Positions 26,801-39,639 of a stretch of 64,000 nt of DNA are shown here, one piece after another. The number at the start of each line of letters is the position of its first letter. Within the stretch, counting starts at the first letter, position 1. The position numbers were made by a program, and so were the translations under genes. Origin of the DNA: Anseranas semipalmata (lineage: Eukaryota > Chordata > Aves > Anseriformes > Anseranatidae). Below the pieces are notes generated by a model. It had not been told where the DNA came from. It did no database searches and saw only the letters and a program-made list of their open reading frames with translations. Where the stretch lies: positions 218,687-282,686 of the forward strand of contig VXAA01005282.1 in the NCBI GenBank assembly GCA_013399115.1, written 5' to 3'.

Positions 26801-29800
26801 TTCCCACTAAAGTCACTGACAGTCATAATGGCCCAATTCTTCTACTTTCTATTCTAGGTATTATCATACTCCCAAAGACTCAGGCATCTCAGTAGTTCTC
26901 AGTTTTTCAGCATTTAGACTGGGACTGGTAGACAGCAAAAGCACCAGGAAATAAAGCAACATTCCTGGCATCACCCACTGAGTACTGGGCAAAATGAGAC
27001 ATTTGTTTGTGGTTAGTAAGCTTACATGGCCTAAGACCTTTACTGCTGAACACATTTACCTTTCTTTCTCTGTTAATCTCAGTTAAATAGAATTATGTTA
27101 AAAAGATTTATTTACAGGTGACTATAATATTCTGCTTTGGCCTCCAGCTCCATCTCTGCTTTGCACTGCATATTTTATTGTTGTATTAGGTAGTGAAAAT
27201 TGTTCATTGCATGACTAAAGTTAACCAGATTTCTTGGTAGGTGAATTTTCCAATCTGCTATCTCGCAAATTTCCAGTGCAATGCACTATGTTTCAGGAAA
27301 CGAGACCCTCTTAAGTTATGTGCCCCTCTAGACTGAGATAAATTGAACAACATTAGATGCATCTATACCTTGGGAAAAAAAGATCATTAAGTTCAACTCA
27401 TAGAGAAATAGCCCCAAGGGATCTTAGGCTTGTTCAGGCTAGCCAAAGGCCATAGCCAGCACAGCAAATTCCCAAATTTGACATTTTTAAGCTATTAATT
27501 TGAATTGCCGAATTGTCTTTAGACATATTGTCACAGCTCCTTGAAGTGGAATTGCTCAGAGGTTAGTTTTACTCATCAGCTGCATCAACACATGGTCAAG
27601 GAAGGCAGGGGCGTTGTGTTATTCCTGCAGCATTTTTTGATTTTTCTCTTAAGAAAACAATGATTGCATTTGTATTTAACAAAGTAAGTTGTTACTTTTC
27701 CATAACTCTTCAAAATAAACAAAACTATTGCAGAAAATTCTCAATTCATTTCAATAGCACATAAAACAATTCAAGAAGATTTACCAGAATGTCAACATTA
27801 CAAAACCCAAATGAGGAAGACTCATCTATTTTAACCACATACTTAGTAGCAACTGGGCACAAGCCATCAAGACTGGAGAGGGAAACTCCTAACACTGCTT
27901 TTCTAATCAGTTCCTGAAATGTTATCTAAGTTTCAGCATTTGTTAACTAAGCACAAATTTGATAGCATTGAGGGGAAGCAATACGCTCAAAGCAGATTAC
28001 AGTCAAGAATATGCTGATACTAAAAGCACTGAAAAAATATTTTTTACGCCAAGAAAGAAAAAAAAACTTGGGGTATGACCTGGAAATTTGAACACTTGAA
28101 GAGCAAGGGTTCAGCATTTTTGATTTTTCATTTTTGGCACACTCCATTCACTCCAATTTACTGCTCATGCATTTGGACCCAGATTCAACTGTCTCCTGTA
28201 TCCAAGGATAATGACCTACCACTCCAGTGATTTAGTAAACCTCAACTCTGTTCAGCCACTCAATCAGTGATGGGCTAATCCCTTAATGGCCATTTGTGTC
28301 TTTCCAATGCATCCTAAAGAGTTCTGCAACACTCCGATTCTGCTGCACAGAATTATGTGCACTCCTTCCACCCTCGTTATCTTATCAGGTAGCTAATACC
28401 CACAAATGATCATGCAGTTTCAAGTTTAAGATGAAATTGCAATTGAATCATAAATTTGTCACTCTCTAGACAGCTGCAAAGTCAGTAAAATCTTGATCAA
28501 GTGGGGATTAGTCAGTGGACTGAACAATTAAGACCTGTGAGTGCATCTGGCCCTCTGTCAGAGACATGTTTATTGATAAAAAAAAGTTTATGTAGAGGTT
28601 TAAAATGTTATTAATTCTTAAGTGGGGCATAATCCTTTATCTAGTATATTGTGACACATAGCTAGCTATCCCACTAACGCTTCGTTCTGCTCAATTGACT
28701 ATTTAAACAGAATTAATCTTTTGAAATAATGACTGTGAGCCTTTATAAATACCAGAGCAGAGTGCAGAGATGTCATTTACAAAAATTGTTTGCTTCCGTG
28801 GTTTTTGAGTCTATAAACTAAAACATCCTTTCAGATCACCTAGTTATGTTTTTATTAAAATGTTCATATATATTAAGCAACATATTTCCTACACAAGAAT
28901 AATATGTTTCCTACAAAGAACTGACATATACACCCACCTATCTGAGCCCTATTTTGAAAAAATTAAGGCACAATGGGATATTGGAATGCTATTTTGCACT
29001 GCTCGTTACATAATGGAAACAAGTAAAGGAGATAAGCAGTTCCCTCAAGTTAGTGACCCCTATCCACAGTTTTCTTCAGTAGAGATTTTTCCCGTTGTAT
29101 CATGTATCCATGTTTTACCGTGATCTCTTTTTGTTAGTTTATTGTAGGAAATAGTAGATCTCTGAAACGTGAAGCATTACTGTTCCGTGGCTGTAAATTT
29201 TACACCTTTCATATTTTGAACACTGAGATACTTTCTTAAATACAAACACAGATGGATTTAAGTTGTGGCTACTTCTCTAGTTCGTCAGTTACAGGGTTTT
29301 CATTGTGTTGACAAGCAGCTGTGAAGAACTCAGAGGAGACTCGAAGCCTCGTTTCAAAAATACAAACAGCCGCGATTTCTGGTCATCTTTGTTCTGACTG
29401 AGACTTCCACTAGTAAATTAAAAGTAAATGATTTAAGGTATAATTCACTGATACCGTGAGCGTGTGCAGTCCTGTTGCCTGACAGATTCAGTGCTTGTGC
29501 ACTTAGTGAACAAATTTTGTCTGCCAGGTCTGTAGTACGTAATAATTGACCAAGCTCTTCCAGTGCCACGAGTATCATTTTTTTTCTGATTTATCTGGTG
29601 CAATGAGAAAAACAGAAGCATTGCTATATCTGTAGATTAAAATGGGATTTGATTGCCTGATGGAAATTTTCATGTTGTACTTGCTTGTTATGAAAATGAT
29701 TCACTGGAATTACTCCAGACAAAAGAGAAAATTGAATTTGCATCTTCCGCAGCCTGAATGCTTTCATTCCATAGCTCGTAGTACAAGACGTCTTCTTTAA

Positions 29801-29999
29801 GCAGATCTGTACCCTTCAATCCCCTTGCTTTTCTCACAAGATACTGAAACAAAACATTCAGTCTGTGGTTTCAAAGAAACATTTTGTTCAACTGGACACA
29901 GCAGTTTTCAGCATTTGATTGCCACCAAAAGAAAAAAAAAAAAAGACTAAATGTAAATTTGACCCAATGAAATTGATGTTTGGGACAGACATGTAAGTT

Positions 30000-30340
30000 T
30001 GGCTGCCCATCTGAAAAATCAATTCACATCCTTAATTAACTTAGCAATGTGATTTATATAGCAATGTTTCAGAGTTCAAACCCACATTAATGTAATAACA
30101 AAGCATTAACTCCACACAAGAAACTAAGATTAATTAATGTTATGGAGGAAATGAGTATCTCCTTGTAGTAAGATAGCAGTAATATTTTTCCTCGTACAGT
30201 TACACTGAGCAGCACCAAATGCAATATCATATGCAAATAAACAATCATCATAATGTTTAGCTATATTAAATGTTCACAGACTCAGCTGGAAATAAAGGTA
30301 TATATAATTTTGGCAGTGCCTAATTACATTCTGTGTCTTT
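30000..30340. promoter_or_regulatory. Candidate conserved non-coding element
   Basis: AT-rich but low in simple repeats. The segment contains several homeodomain-type cores (TTAATTAA near 30034, TTAATTAATG near 30130), a perfect POU octamer ATGCAAAT (30231-30238) followed at once by a forkhead-like AAATAAACAA, and further TAATTA-like sites. The density and mix resemble developmental enhancers found around WT1 and PAX6 in vertebrates. No alignment was possible, so this is inference from motif content. Confidence 0.3.
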
Positions 30341-33300
30341 AAAACACTCTTCACCCAGCACTTGTTACAGATTCTGTGACTGGTACAGACTCTAAGTAAA
30401 GGAAAGTATAGAAATGAAACCAAGTGTGGCTGAAAAAGTTCTCAAGGGATAGGTTAGTCAGGCAGGTACTTTTACTTGCAGTATAAATATTGCCCGGATT
30501 TAGCAATGGGACATGATGGAAAACTTCAATGCTAAATTAACCATCTTGTGGTTTTTTGAGCAGAAAGGCTTGAGTCCCAGCCATTTCACAGACATAACAT
30601 TTCTGCAGCCCATCTCGCACAAGGAGGCTTCAAACTCTGATTTCAATTGCTCCCTCATGTAAGCCAAAATGATGCTCTCAAAGAATCCCCAAAGTGCTCA
30701 ATTCCCACGCAAATACAGACTGCAGCACACAGGAGGGGAACTTTCAGTTGCTGTTTGGTCAAAAGTAACAACTGCCATAGCCAACAGTGTGCAGAGGTAG
30801 TTGAGCCCCTCAGGACTGCTCCTCGTTGGGGCTTTACTCAGTGCAGCGTTAGCACCGGTGGTTAGTTAGGTGGGTGTTTGGGGCTGGGCCACCTACACCT
30901 GCTGAAGTTGGAATGTTTTCATTTTTATTCACTGTGGCAAATTCTCCCTTACTATCACACCCTATGTTCTTTGTCAAATCACAGCTGAAGGGCCTCTTGC
31001 TCAAGGAACGCAGCCCAGATTCTTCTGACAATCAGGTTGGATTAGGGTGATTCTCTTCATGAATCAGACAGAACATACCTTACACTAGCCATTGCTTTTC
31101 TATGCTGCTCAGACACATAATTTTGTAAATAACTCTAAAATCCTGTCCTCATGGGTCACAGTCATTTCATTTTGCCCTTGCCTGTGGCTGATTAACACAA
31201 ATTAAATTTCATGCCAGTCAGCTCGAGCAATCTGCACAGTGTACAGAAATGCAGAGTTTCCACTAGAAGGCAAAATTGTTTTCACCAGTTACTGACGTTT
31301 TCAGAAAAGGCCAGAATTCTAAATGCACTGATATCCAAGAGAAAAAATTTAAAAATTGAATCACAGTATCTTTGATTTAAAAAGACAATTGGAAAATCTG
31401 GCTGGCTTACTTATGATTTTTTTCCAAGTGTAGTATAAGTCTGAATAAAAACACTTAAAATGTACAACAACAACCCTGCCTTTTAAAGATGGATCTCTGT
31501 AAAAAGAGCCAGGAATGTACTTAGCTATTTCCAGAAAATGGCCAAGTTAAACAACGCACAATGACAAAATTTCCCCTGACTAAAAAAATGTAATACATTT
31601 CATGACTATTCACTACACTGCTCCTAAAATGAGTTCACATTTTGAGCCAGTATTTCAACTAAGTCTCATGATTAGCTCAGCCCTGTCTTCTTACATTAAA
31701 TACTAATTCCAGGCAGAGAGGGGAAGTTTAAAAAAAAAAAAAAAAACCTGCCCTGGGTTTCTCTGTCACATGAAATTTTATTCTACTTAAATAATATTTC
31801 AATCTTATACTGATAAATGCAGACTCACATACAAGACTTACTGGAATGCAGCTGAATTGCGTGCTATACAGAATATAATCCCAGTACATAGACTTTCCCA
31901 AAGTCTTGATATCCATGTGACAGAACATCCTCTAGCTGCATATTCATCTGGAATAACTGGAATACTAGATTTGGAATAACCAGTGTTTTCTGAACCTAAT
32001 CCAGCAATTTTTGGTCAGGTAGAAGTCCTGTTCCTCTTAACTTCAGGAATATGGGAGTTTTTCCTCTTTTCTAAGTAAGAATTTAAGACTGTAGATTCAG
32101 CAGAGGCTGATACTAGAGTATTGCATTATACTACATTTATTAACAAGGGAGATTAATGTTTTAACTGGCTGGTCTCAAAATTCATAGTTAATTGGGAAAT
32201 TCAATCTTTAGTGGTTTTTGTTTCCCTACAGAACCCAGTTCCAATAAATACTCTGTTGCCATTACAAATTACATTGCATAAGTCTCTATTAAACAAAACA
32301 TTTCAAGATGTAAACCCTTAAAAAGAACAGTGTACTTTTTGCTGAGGCTGTCCCCCCAAAATTAGGTTTGGTCAGTCCAATATTTTTAATATGATTTTGG
32401 ATATCTAGGCTGTACAAAGCTTTTTGTAATGTAATTACTTGAAACAAAATAACACATCAAAGGAAATAGGTGAAGTATAGAGGGTCTTCAGTAAGAAAAA
32501 AATCTTTTTTTTTTTTTTCAGTTGACATTCCTTCATGAAGGATTTTAGCTCTCTCTGAAATGCAGAGGAAAATATTTGTTCTCTAAGCAAATGCCACCTA
32601 TCTGTATACGAGGTTTTAAAAGTTGCGGTTTTAAAGAAGGTATCACTGAATAGCTAAATAACATTATCAAGCTATCAGGTGCTCCACGTTTGCCAGTGTG
32701 GCTATGAAATATTCTCCCGTTAGCTGACTGTCTTTAATTTGGCCCAGGCTGATAATGAAATGTTTGGCTGGACAATCAGGGATTTGTGTGACGGGAGCCC
32801 GGGGGCTTCAGACCAGCTTCTCCACATGCACAGCCACTAAGCACGGAAGCCAAAGAGCGGGCGCGCAGGACGAGGAACCTGTTACCTCCCACAGGGCGCG
32901 AGCCCAGGACTCTCCGATACGGGTCTGAAGTACAGCGGTAAGGGCCTGAGGTACAAACATGTACAGCTACGTATACAGCCCAGTCTCTGTGTTGTGTAGT
33001 TAAAAGCACGGCTCCACCATTTGGGGCCAGCAGTATTTCCTCATCAGTGCACGGGTTAATTTTTTCCTTCAGTATATATAGTGATGTGTTAAAGATATGA
33101 TGCAAATGTCTTCAGTGCTCGATTCAGCTTTAGGGAACAGGGAGCTTCAGTTAGGCCTGTGTGAGCTGGGTGAGAACTGAAGGGTTAACAAAACTAATTG
33201 TGAGCAGCCATCAAGCGGCAGAGAGTAGCAAACATACTGGACACAAACAGGTGATAAAAGCCGATAAGAGAGATGACAAAATTAAGAAAATAAAGAACAC

Positions 33301-35700
33301 TGTTATAAAGATTTATAGATCAGCTAAGGCAGAGCAAAATAAATGATAACAAACACTGATAAAAAAGAAATGGGGCATCGGCCATATAAACACACAGGAA
33401 ACTTCAATGCTTCTGTATAGTACTATGACACTGCTTTGTTTACACCAGCATTGACCTTTTGCTCCCAAAGAAGTTTATTAACCATCTTGGTCTTTCTTTG
33501 TGTTGCTTTACTCATCAAGAGAAAGTTGTACAGGGTTGATTCTGATGAATGGCTTTTTCAGAAAGTCAAGTTATCCTTGACTAGATGCAGATGGCCTAGT
33601 AAAAAATGAATGCTGCCAGCAGACATTGTCTTTATCAGTAGTAAAAGTTCAGCAGGGACTAGACTTCCTCATCTCTGGCCAGAGAAACCCAGCCTTCTGT
33701 TTCAGCACCATATCACATATTGTCCTAATGAATTCTTGTAACACACTGCAGCCCAGATAAATATGCTTATATTAATGTTTTTTGGCAGTCTGGGGCATGG
33801 TACAGAATTGACACAAGTGTTTGGATTCTGCCTGAAGCAGACACTCGGAATTTACACAGCTAAGAAATATTGGGCTGTTGTTAGGTTGTTTGTCCTGCGC
33901 GATGACCTTCAGTCTTGCAAACTGCAGTTCATCCTCCCTAGGCTGCCTTCGTTAAGGGGCAGCCTGCAGCAGGCCGTGCTGCAGCCCTCCAGCGCAGAGC
34001 AGGGCGAGAAAGGAGCTCGGTCACTAGAAGGTTTCCTTCATCCCACAGCGGTGCAGGCACTAATCTGAGGTCCGTATTTCAGGCGGCCCAGTGGACGTTC
34101 ACCAGAGCAATATCCATCGCAGGCAATGCAAATCCTGCTGCCGTGTGGCCTTTCCTTTCTTTGATTCTCTGTTAATTCTTCCTTCCAGTAACAGAAAGAA
34201 ACACACATCTCCACACTTCTGAGGTAAAGAGCAGTGAGTGATTTACAGTGAACTTCTCTTCAGAGCATGAAGCATCTTTCTAGGAGCTTGGCCTTTGAAG
34301 AAGGCCCCAGGCAATACCAAAGGCAAACAGCAACCAGATTTTAAAAACTCACTGATTCTCAATAGCTACCCAGATCCCCTTGGATAAAGGCTGTAATAAC
34401 AATAACAGTACAATAACGTGTGCAGGCTGCTGAAATACATTTTGAGTTGTATTACATGAGATCCTTCAGCTCTGACTGCTGCTTTGCCAGCGCCGTACCT
34501 TTCTGTTGCAAGTTAGGAAATTCCTTCAGCTGCGGTGGGTGGCTTGACCATGTTGCGTTCCCCGAAATGTAGTTGTCTTACAAGCCAGCAAAACTTCTAG
34601 GCTAAGCCACCTAGTGTCTGAAAGTGAAAAAGCCTTCTAGTCTATAGTTCTTTGTTGGACTGGATTTCTTACCATACAGTAGATAAAAACCTCTTTATTT
34701 GCCTTTACAATGTACCTTTGCTGTGTTGCTAGGCCCATAACTTATCATAAAAACCTCGGAGATACGGTTAAAAATGCCAGAGACCTTCCCAAGAAGGAAC
34801 ATTAAGCAGATGTGATTATTGTACTAGTAGAGCACATGCACAAGGACACACAATTTCCCAAGAAACTCTGGGGCAGGATTTTTTCTGGGCAATGAAGTTA
34901 CATTTTTTTTAGTTATGTTTTTCAACATTTCATTCAAATGAATGGGAGTTCTGGGGCATGACTCAGATGTGAATGAGCCATAAAAAGAAACAGCCTGAAA
35001 ATAAATACAGTTGTATTTCTCTCCTGCACCACCATACTAAAGGGTCTCAGTGCCCTGTGTTTTTTTTTTTTTTTTTTTAATCCTCTTGCACCAAAAGGGC
35101 TTTTTTGATGCTGGGGATGGGCAACTTGTTTTATATTAGATTTATCTAGCCATTCAGGCCAGGATGATCCGGCAAGTCTTTTCATTGCTGCTCAGCCTAT
35201 TTTTGCAGATTAAGATCTTGGCTCTGTAAGTAGCCTGTTTCACATAAAAAACAGTGGTGCTATTAAATTATATTTACACCTGTGGGATATGCATTTAGTC
35301 ATCAGGAGTAAAGAAGCCCTGCCTGGGACTGTACTTTCTCGTTCAAGATTTTCAGTGCCTTTAAACACTTGAATTTTAACACCTTACCTATGGCTTGCAG
35401 CCTCTTCGTGGCAGCATCTCCTGTGTTCCTGCATTTCCTAGCCGAAGACCTGTCCATGTTACGTGTGGCTTCTAGAAGAATGCCACCTTTCAGACCATCC
35501 TCAATGGTCGGAGCCCTTTGAGGTCTCAAAGCTAACTTTTTAAGACCTTTGAGGTCTCAAAGCTGGCATTTCTGCTTGGATTTCAACCTATATGGAAAAC
35601 CACACTGTATTTACTTGATGCTCTGGCTTATTTCCAGTGGCCATGATGGTCTTGGTTTCCTCACCACTGTTATTTAAGAACCTCACTGTGCTGGTGGAGC
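30341..35700. other. Non-coding DNA
   Basis: No supported gene. Frames are short and unrelated to known families. A GC-richer spot at 32780-32960 and another at 33940-34060 show no domain. T tracts occur near 32504 and 35059. A pair of palindromic repeats lies at 35515-35564. Confidence 0.55.
35515..35564. repeat. Direct repeat of a 19-bp palindromic unit
   Basis: Two identical 19-base copies (CCTTTGAGGTCTCAAAGCT at 35515-35533 and 35546-35564) are spaced 31 bases apart. Inside each, CTTTGAG and CTCAAAG form an inverted repeat around a GT centre. The half-sites resemble the CAAAG core bound by TCF/LEF or SOX HMG factors. Confidence 0.85.
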
Positions 35701-35714
35701 CACATCTGCTCGTC

Positions 35715-35765
35715 AGTGCAGAGATGGTTTGAGTTGGAAGGGACCTTAAAGATCACCCAGTTAAT
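35715..35765 (-). repeat. Short CR1 LINE 3'-end fragment
   Basis: The plus strand reads GTTGGAAGGGACCTTAAAGA and then TCACCCAGTT, a hallmark of the reverse complement of the CR1 3' end. Only about 50 bases are recognisable, as is usual for heavily 5'-truncated CR1 copies in birds. Confidence 0.8.
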
Positions 35766-36099
35766 GGCCAAACTGAGCACTTAAAAGCAGGCTTCATCCT
35801 GCTGCTATTTGAAGCCAAGGAAGTTCTGCCAGGATTTTTTATGGGAATCAACATAGGCTGTGCTGACAACGTCAAAGTATGCAAAGCTTAGTACAAGCAG
35901 AGAAGAACATAATCTCTGTATATTTTGCCTTTGCCTCATTTGAATCATATTCTAGCCAACCCTGTTCTTTCCTACATTACAAGTAGTCTTTCATGAAAAA
36001 TGAAAAAAAAAGTTGTGGTTCTGTTTTTTTTTTTTTGATGTCTCTTTATGTGCTCTGGGCTGGTAACTTGCTACAAGACAAGCTGCCTGGGTAGAAGTT

Positions 36100-37560
36100 C
36101 TTCAAAAATCTGCTTTTTACCAAGTCTGTCAGGGCATCTCACTAGTGAAACCAAGGGCAGCGGTTAGCACCGGTGCACCTGAGAGCGCTCCCATTTCTAC
36201 CTGCCAGGCTCGTCCTCCCTTCAGGCTGCTCCGACAGTCCCCTCGTCCCGCACAGGACGCTGCCGGCAGCCCTGGTAAGTCTCCCCAGAACACCAACAGC
36301 CACTCCGCTCCTCTGCTGGGGACCTGGGGCTCAGAGCACTCTCTGAGGCTATTGGCCCACCGTGCCTGTCCTCTGAGTTTATCTCAGCTCTACCCCCGGT
36401 TTTGTCACTGTATCCTTCAATCCCCTCTCTCCCCATAAAAGTGTCTAGCTGTCTCTTAAACTCACTTTACCATTTGCTTCTTTGACCTCACTTGGCAACT
36501 TATCCTTGTGTTTATTATTTGAGGTGGAATAGTTCTGGCTACATTCCTGGTTTTACTCTTAATTGTCTAATTTTTAGAATGGTGTCAGTGGGGTTGGGAT
36601 TTGGGTTTGGGTTTTCTTTTAAACCCACCACTCTTTTGACCAGGTCTTCAGTTTCACTAGGCTCCTTTGTGTCATCAGGACTTCCAATAACTAAAAGGAT
36701 CCTAATGAATCTTTCATTGGATCTTCCCAAATATTGCAGCTGGGCTTTCTCATCCACTAGTGCCATTCTGAACTGCATACACTGCCTTTAATTACTTTTT
36801 GTTAACTGGGGGAGGGGGCATTTTCCTGAAGCAAGGAAGAGTTCTCCAACTCAGAAGCTGAGTGATTCTCCCTGCCCATCCTTGCCCCAAGGGGAAGGCA
36901 CAAACAGGGCTCAGGCAGGACTGAGCACTACGACCCTTGCACATCCTCTGGCATCACACCTCTGCCGCTTGGTTGCCTTCATGTACCCACCTCATGTTAG
37001 ATCCAGGCAGCTCTGAGGTGCGGAGCTGCAGACATCTTCTCGGAGCCCCTCAATCCACCCCAAAGCCTTGTCAGGCTTTTGGACAGGGTGCTGGGAGCAG
37101 CTTGCTTACCGTACTGGATTTGCTGTCAGGTCACACTGATGATTGGAAAACACTGCCCATGATAGGGTTTTCTCAGTGCCTGTCTGGAGAAGGGGAAGGA
37201 GGAAGAAACACTCGTTTAAAGCACCCACCTTCATCTTCAGGACCTGTTCTCAGCTGCTGTAAGGCTGGTTGCTGGAGCAGTGAAATGAATCCTACTGACA
37301 TCCTGAAACAGATAGGCCTGGTTGGATTGGCATCTAAAATGAACAACTTGTCTAACCCACCATGGAAAGAGAAACAAAGAGCTACTTCCCTGCAAGTCCC
37401 CCACTTCCCTTACAGGAACGTCTGGAGGACAGCACTGCCTTCATGTCAGTTGCCTAATTGCAGCAAGATAATGCCTTTGTACCTCCTGTTTGGTCAGTAC
37501 AGCCTGTACCCTCAAAGAATCTGACGTGCACCAAAAGTATGCTCATGTGGGTACAGTTTA
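36100..37560. other. Moderately GC-rich non-coding stretch
   Basis: This stretch is slightly richer in GC than its flanks. It contains the longest open frame of the window (195 codons, plus strand, 36937-37524), but that frame starts at TTG, shows no domain, and its composition looks like translated non-coding DNA. A 79-codon minus frame (36539-36778) is also without a match. A short (GGGTTT)n-like run occurs at about 36590-36620. Confidence 0.45.
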
Positions 37561-38700
37561 GGCATGGTAGGTCTCAGGCTTTCATCAAGCAGAAGGGACA
37601 CCTGGCTGGATTCACCTGCCTTGAAAAAAATTAGTGCAAGGGAATCCTTGAATCTCAGCTGACAACGTCAGAGAGAAAAGAGACAATGTTCCCTTTTGTA
37701 CGCAACACATATTGTACATCATGAAGTGACAAGAAAAAGTACAAGTGTTACCTATGCCATTAGCATTCTGTATTCTGGGGGGTGATGGAAGCTACAGAAC
37801 AGGAAAAGTATGTCAGTCACAGTAAGACATTAACCACCAGCCAAAATAACATCAGTCACTATTTTCAGTTTAAGAACACAGGTCACAGACATAAAAGATT
37901 TTCTCAATTAATTGTGGGATTGAAAATTTTCCAGAGAGCTAAGGATACTTGTAAGATATAATAGAGTGCAGCCCCCTCGTCTTTCATATGGAGGTCAAGC
38001 TCACAGAAACTCAGCCTGCTGAGCAGTTTCTGCTTGCTGCAAAATGAGGAATTGCATGCTGCAAGAACCAGCATCTGGGGGCTGCTTCTGAGAAATTCAT
38101 GTAGTACAGCACTTCAATAAAGGTGGCTTACCTTGCTGATAGAATCTTGGAAACAGGGAAATGAGAGGGAGAGAGATAAAATGCCTCTCATGACAAAGAC
38201 TGTAAAATGAGTAGGAATAAAAATAAAAAAAACTCTTGTAAACATTTACCTTTGTGTTCACTGTACTTGGGGTGTTGGAGGATGTAATGAGCATCAAACA
38301 GTAGAGCAGCAGTAAGTACTTTCATTGAAAAAGCGGTGACGGCAAAAACCAGAGGACATTCTCCGTCACTCATCACCCCACGCTTCATTTTTGTAGCCAT
38401 CTACCATTATTATTTGGCATGCAATTCACCAAGCAGCAAAACTATGGATGTAGTTATTTACAGGTCACTGGAAGTCTGGCCTGTGCTGCAGTGGAGTTTT
38501 GGTTATATTTCACAAAAGATAGTTTTATTTATGTTTGACTAATGCAGGCACAACTGGAGGTTGATTTTTCTTTTTTTGGCTTTTAGTATAAACATTTCTG
38601 GCAGCTCTCTATTTTGGGTGCAGGCTGAAAAACATTGTTTTGTAGTTGCAGAACACTGCTGGGTAAATCAGAGGACATGGTTATTACGACTGAACTTTTC
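37561..38700. other. Non-coding DNA near the WT1 3' end
   Basis: No gene or recognisable repeat is seen. It lies just beyond the furthest plausible WT1 polyadenylation signal. Confidence 0.5.
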
Positions 38701-38724
38701 TCTCAAGAAAGCAGGAGGAGTTGC

Positions 38725-38730
38725 TTTATT
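38725..38730 (-). terminator. WT1: Candidate distal WT1 polyadenylation signal
   Basis: A canonical AATAAA on the minus strand lies about 2.2 kb after the stop codon. It would give a longer 3' UTR than the roughly 1.3 kb of human WT1. Moderately U-rich sequence follows it. A variant ATTAAA lies closer, at 39664-39669, about 1.2 kb after the stop, which suits the human length better. Which one is used cannot be told from sequence. Confidence 0.35.
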
Positions 38731-39639
38731 TTTTAATTCTGTGCAGTTTTATATACACCATTCACTCCAAATATTTGATGTTTGCCACACTTGTTATGAG
38801 TTTCTCCAGAGAGATGCTGTCTTTTGGCAGCAAAAGATAAAGTTGACTGATACAAATGAGTCACAGTACCCCAACAGTAATTAACAGTGATGCAATACCC
38901 AAGCGAAAAAGAGGACTTGAAGAATTAACTGTTGAGTTTTCTTGACGATGCAGCTGCACTTTAAGAGAGAAAGCTCAACCCATCATAGAACTCCATTGTG
39001 TACATTAGAGAAAAAAGCTTGGCAAGATACATTAAAGATTTTTGCTAAAGAGATACAAATATTTTGCAAGGTCAAAGGGCACTCAGGCAGGCTGTACTTA
39101 CTTCCAAAGAAAAGCAGGCAGTATGACAAAGAAACAATAATTTTTTTTTATCTTCATTTTCACACTTCATCATCTAAGAAAGACTGTCTTTTTCAACCTG
39201 CTGAACTGATTTAAGCCACCCCAACTCTAAGTTAACTTTTACTTAAAAGTCACCGTATGACATCGTAATCTAAGAAGTTATCTGTGCTTATGGTTTCAGC
39301 ACAGTTCTACAGAAGGCCAATACTTCTATTTATAAACTGGCTTGTACTGTTCTATAAGGTTTTTACACAAATCTTACAGGTCTAAAGAAAAGGAATATTT
39401 TTGTAAGAAGACGAACGATTGAAGCAACTGTTTTATAGCACAATATGAAACTTGACACTGTTTTCTGCTGCCAGTATGATTCCCAAGTGAGATGGATAAA
39501 TTGTGGTCAAGACCTGGACAGGTTAACTAGTGGTCATCAGTGCTGGTGGTACCTTTATATACAAAAAAAAAAATGGATACTATTGGACAGGGCATTTGAA
39601 ATTTAATACCAGACATGAAACAAGACATCTGTTGGACTC

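Larger units (their letters stand above)
19311..30000. other. Non-coding DNA right of the CpG island
   Basis: No gene is established. Contents that can be named are an open 105-base segment with splice-like borders (19682-19786), an old LINE-like remnant (20940-21190), a MIR-like snippet (21955-21995) and an AT-rich microsatellite (23800-23827). Other frames are under 100 codons and show no domain. Confidence 0.55.

Noticed and set aside
36937..37524. The longest open frame in the window (195 codons, plus strand)
   Set aside because: It starts at TTG, has no domain, no splice context and amino-acid use like that of translated non-coding DNA. A frame of this length is not surprising in 64 kb of six-frame sequence with GC-richer patches.
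18540..38700. RCN1 as the gene driven by the CpG island at 18540-19310
   Set aside because: RCN1 is the expected neighbour by mammalian synteny, but I found no signal peptide in the island and no EF-hand exon downstream on the plus strand.
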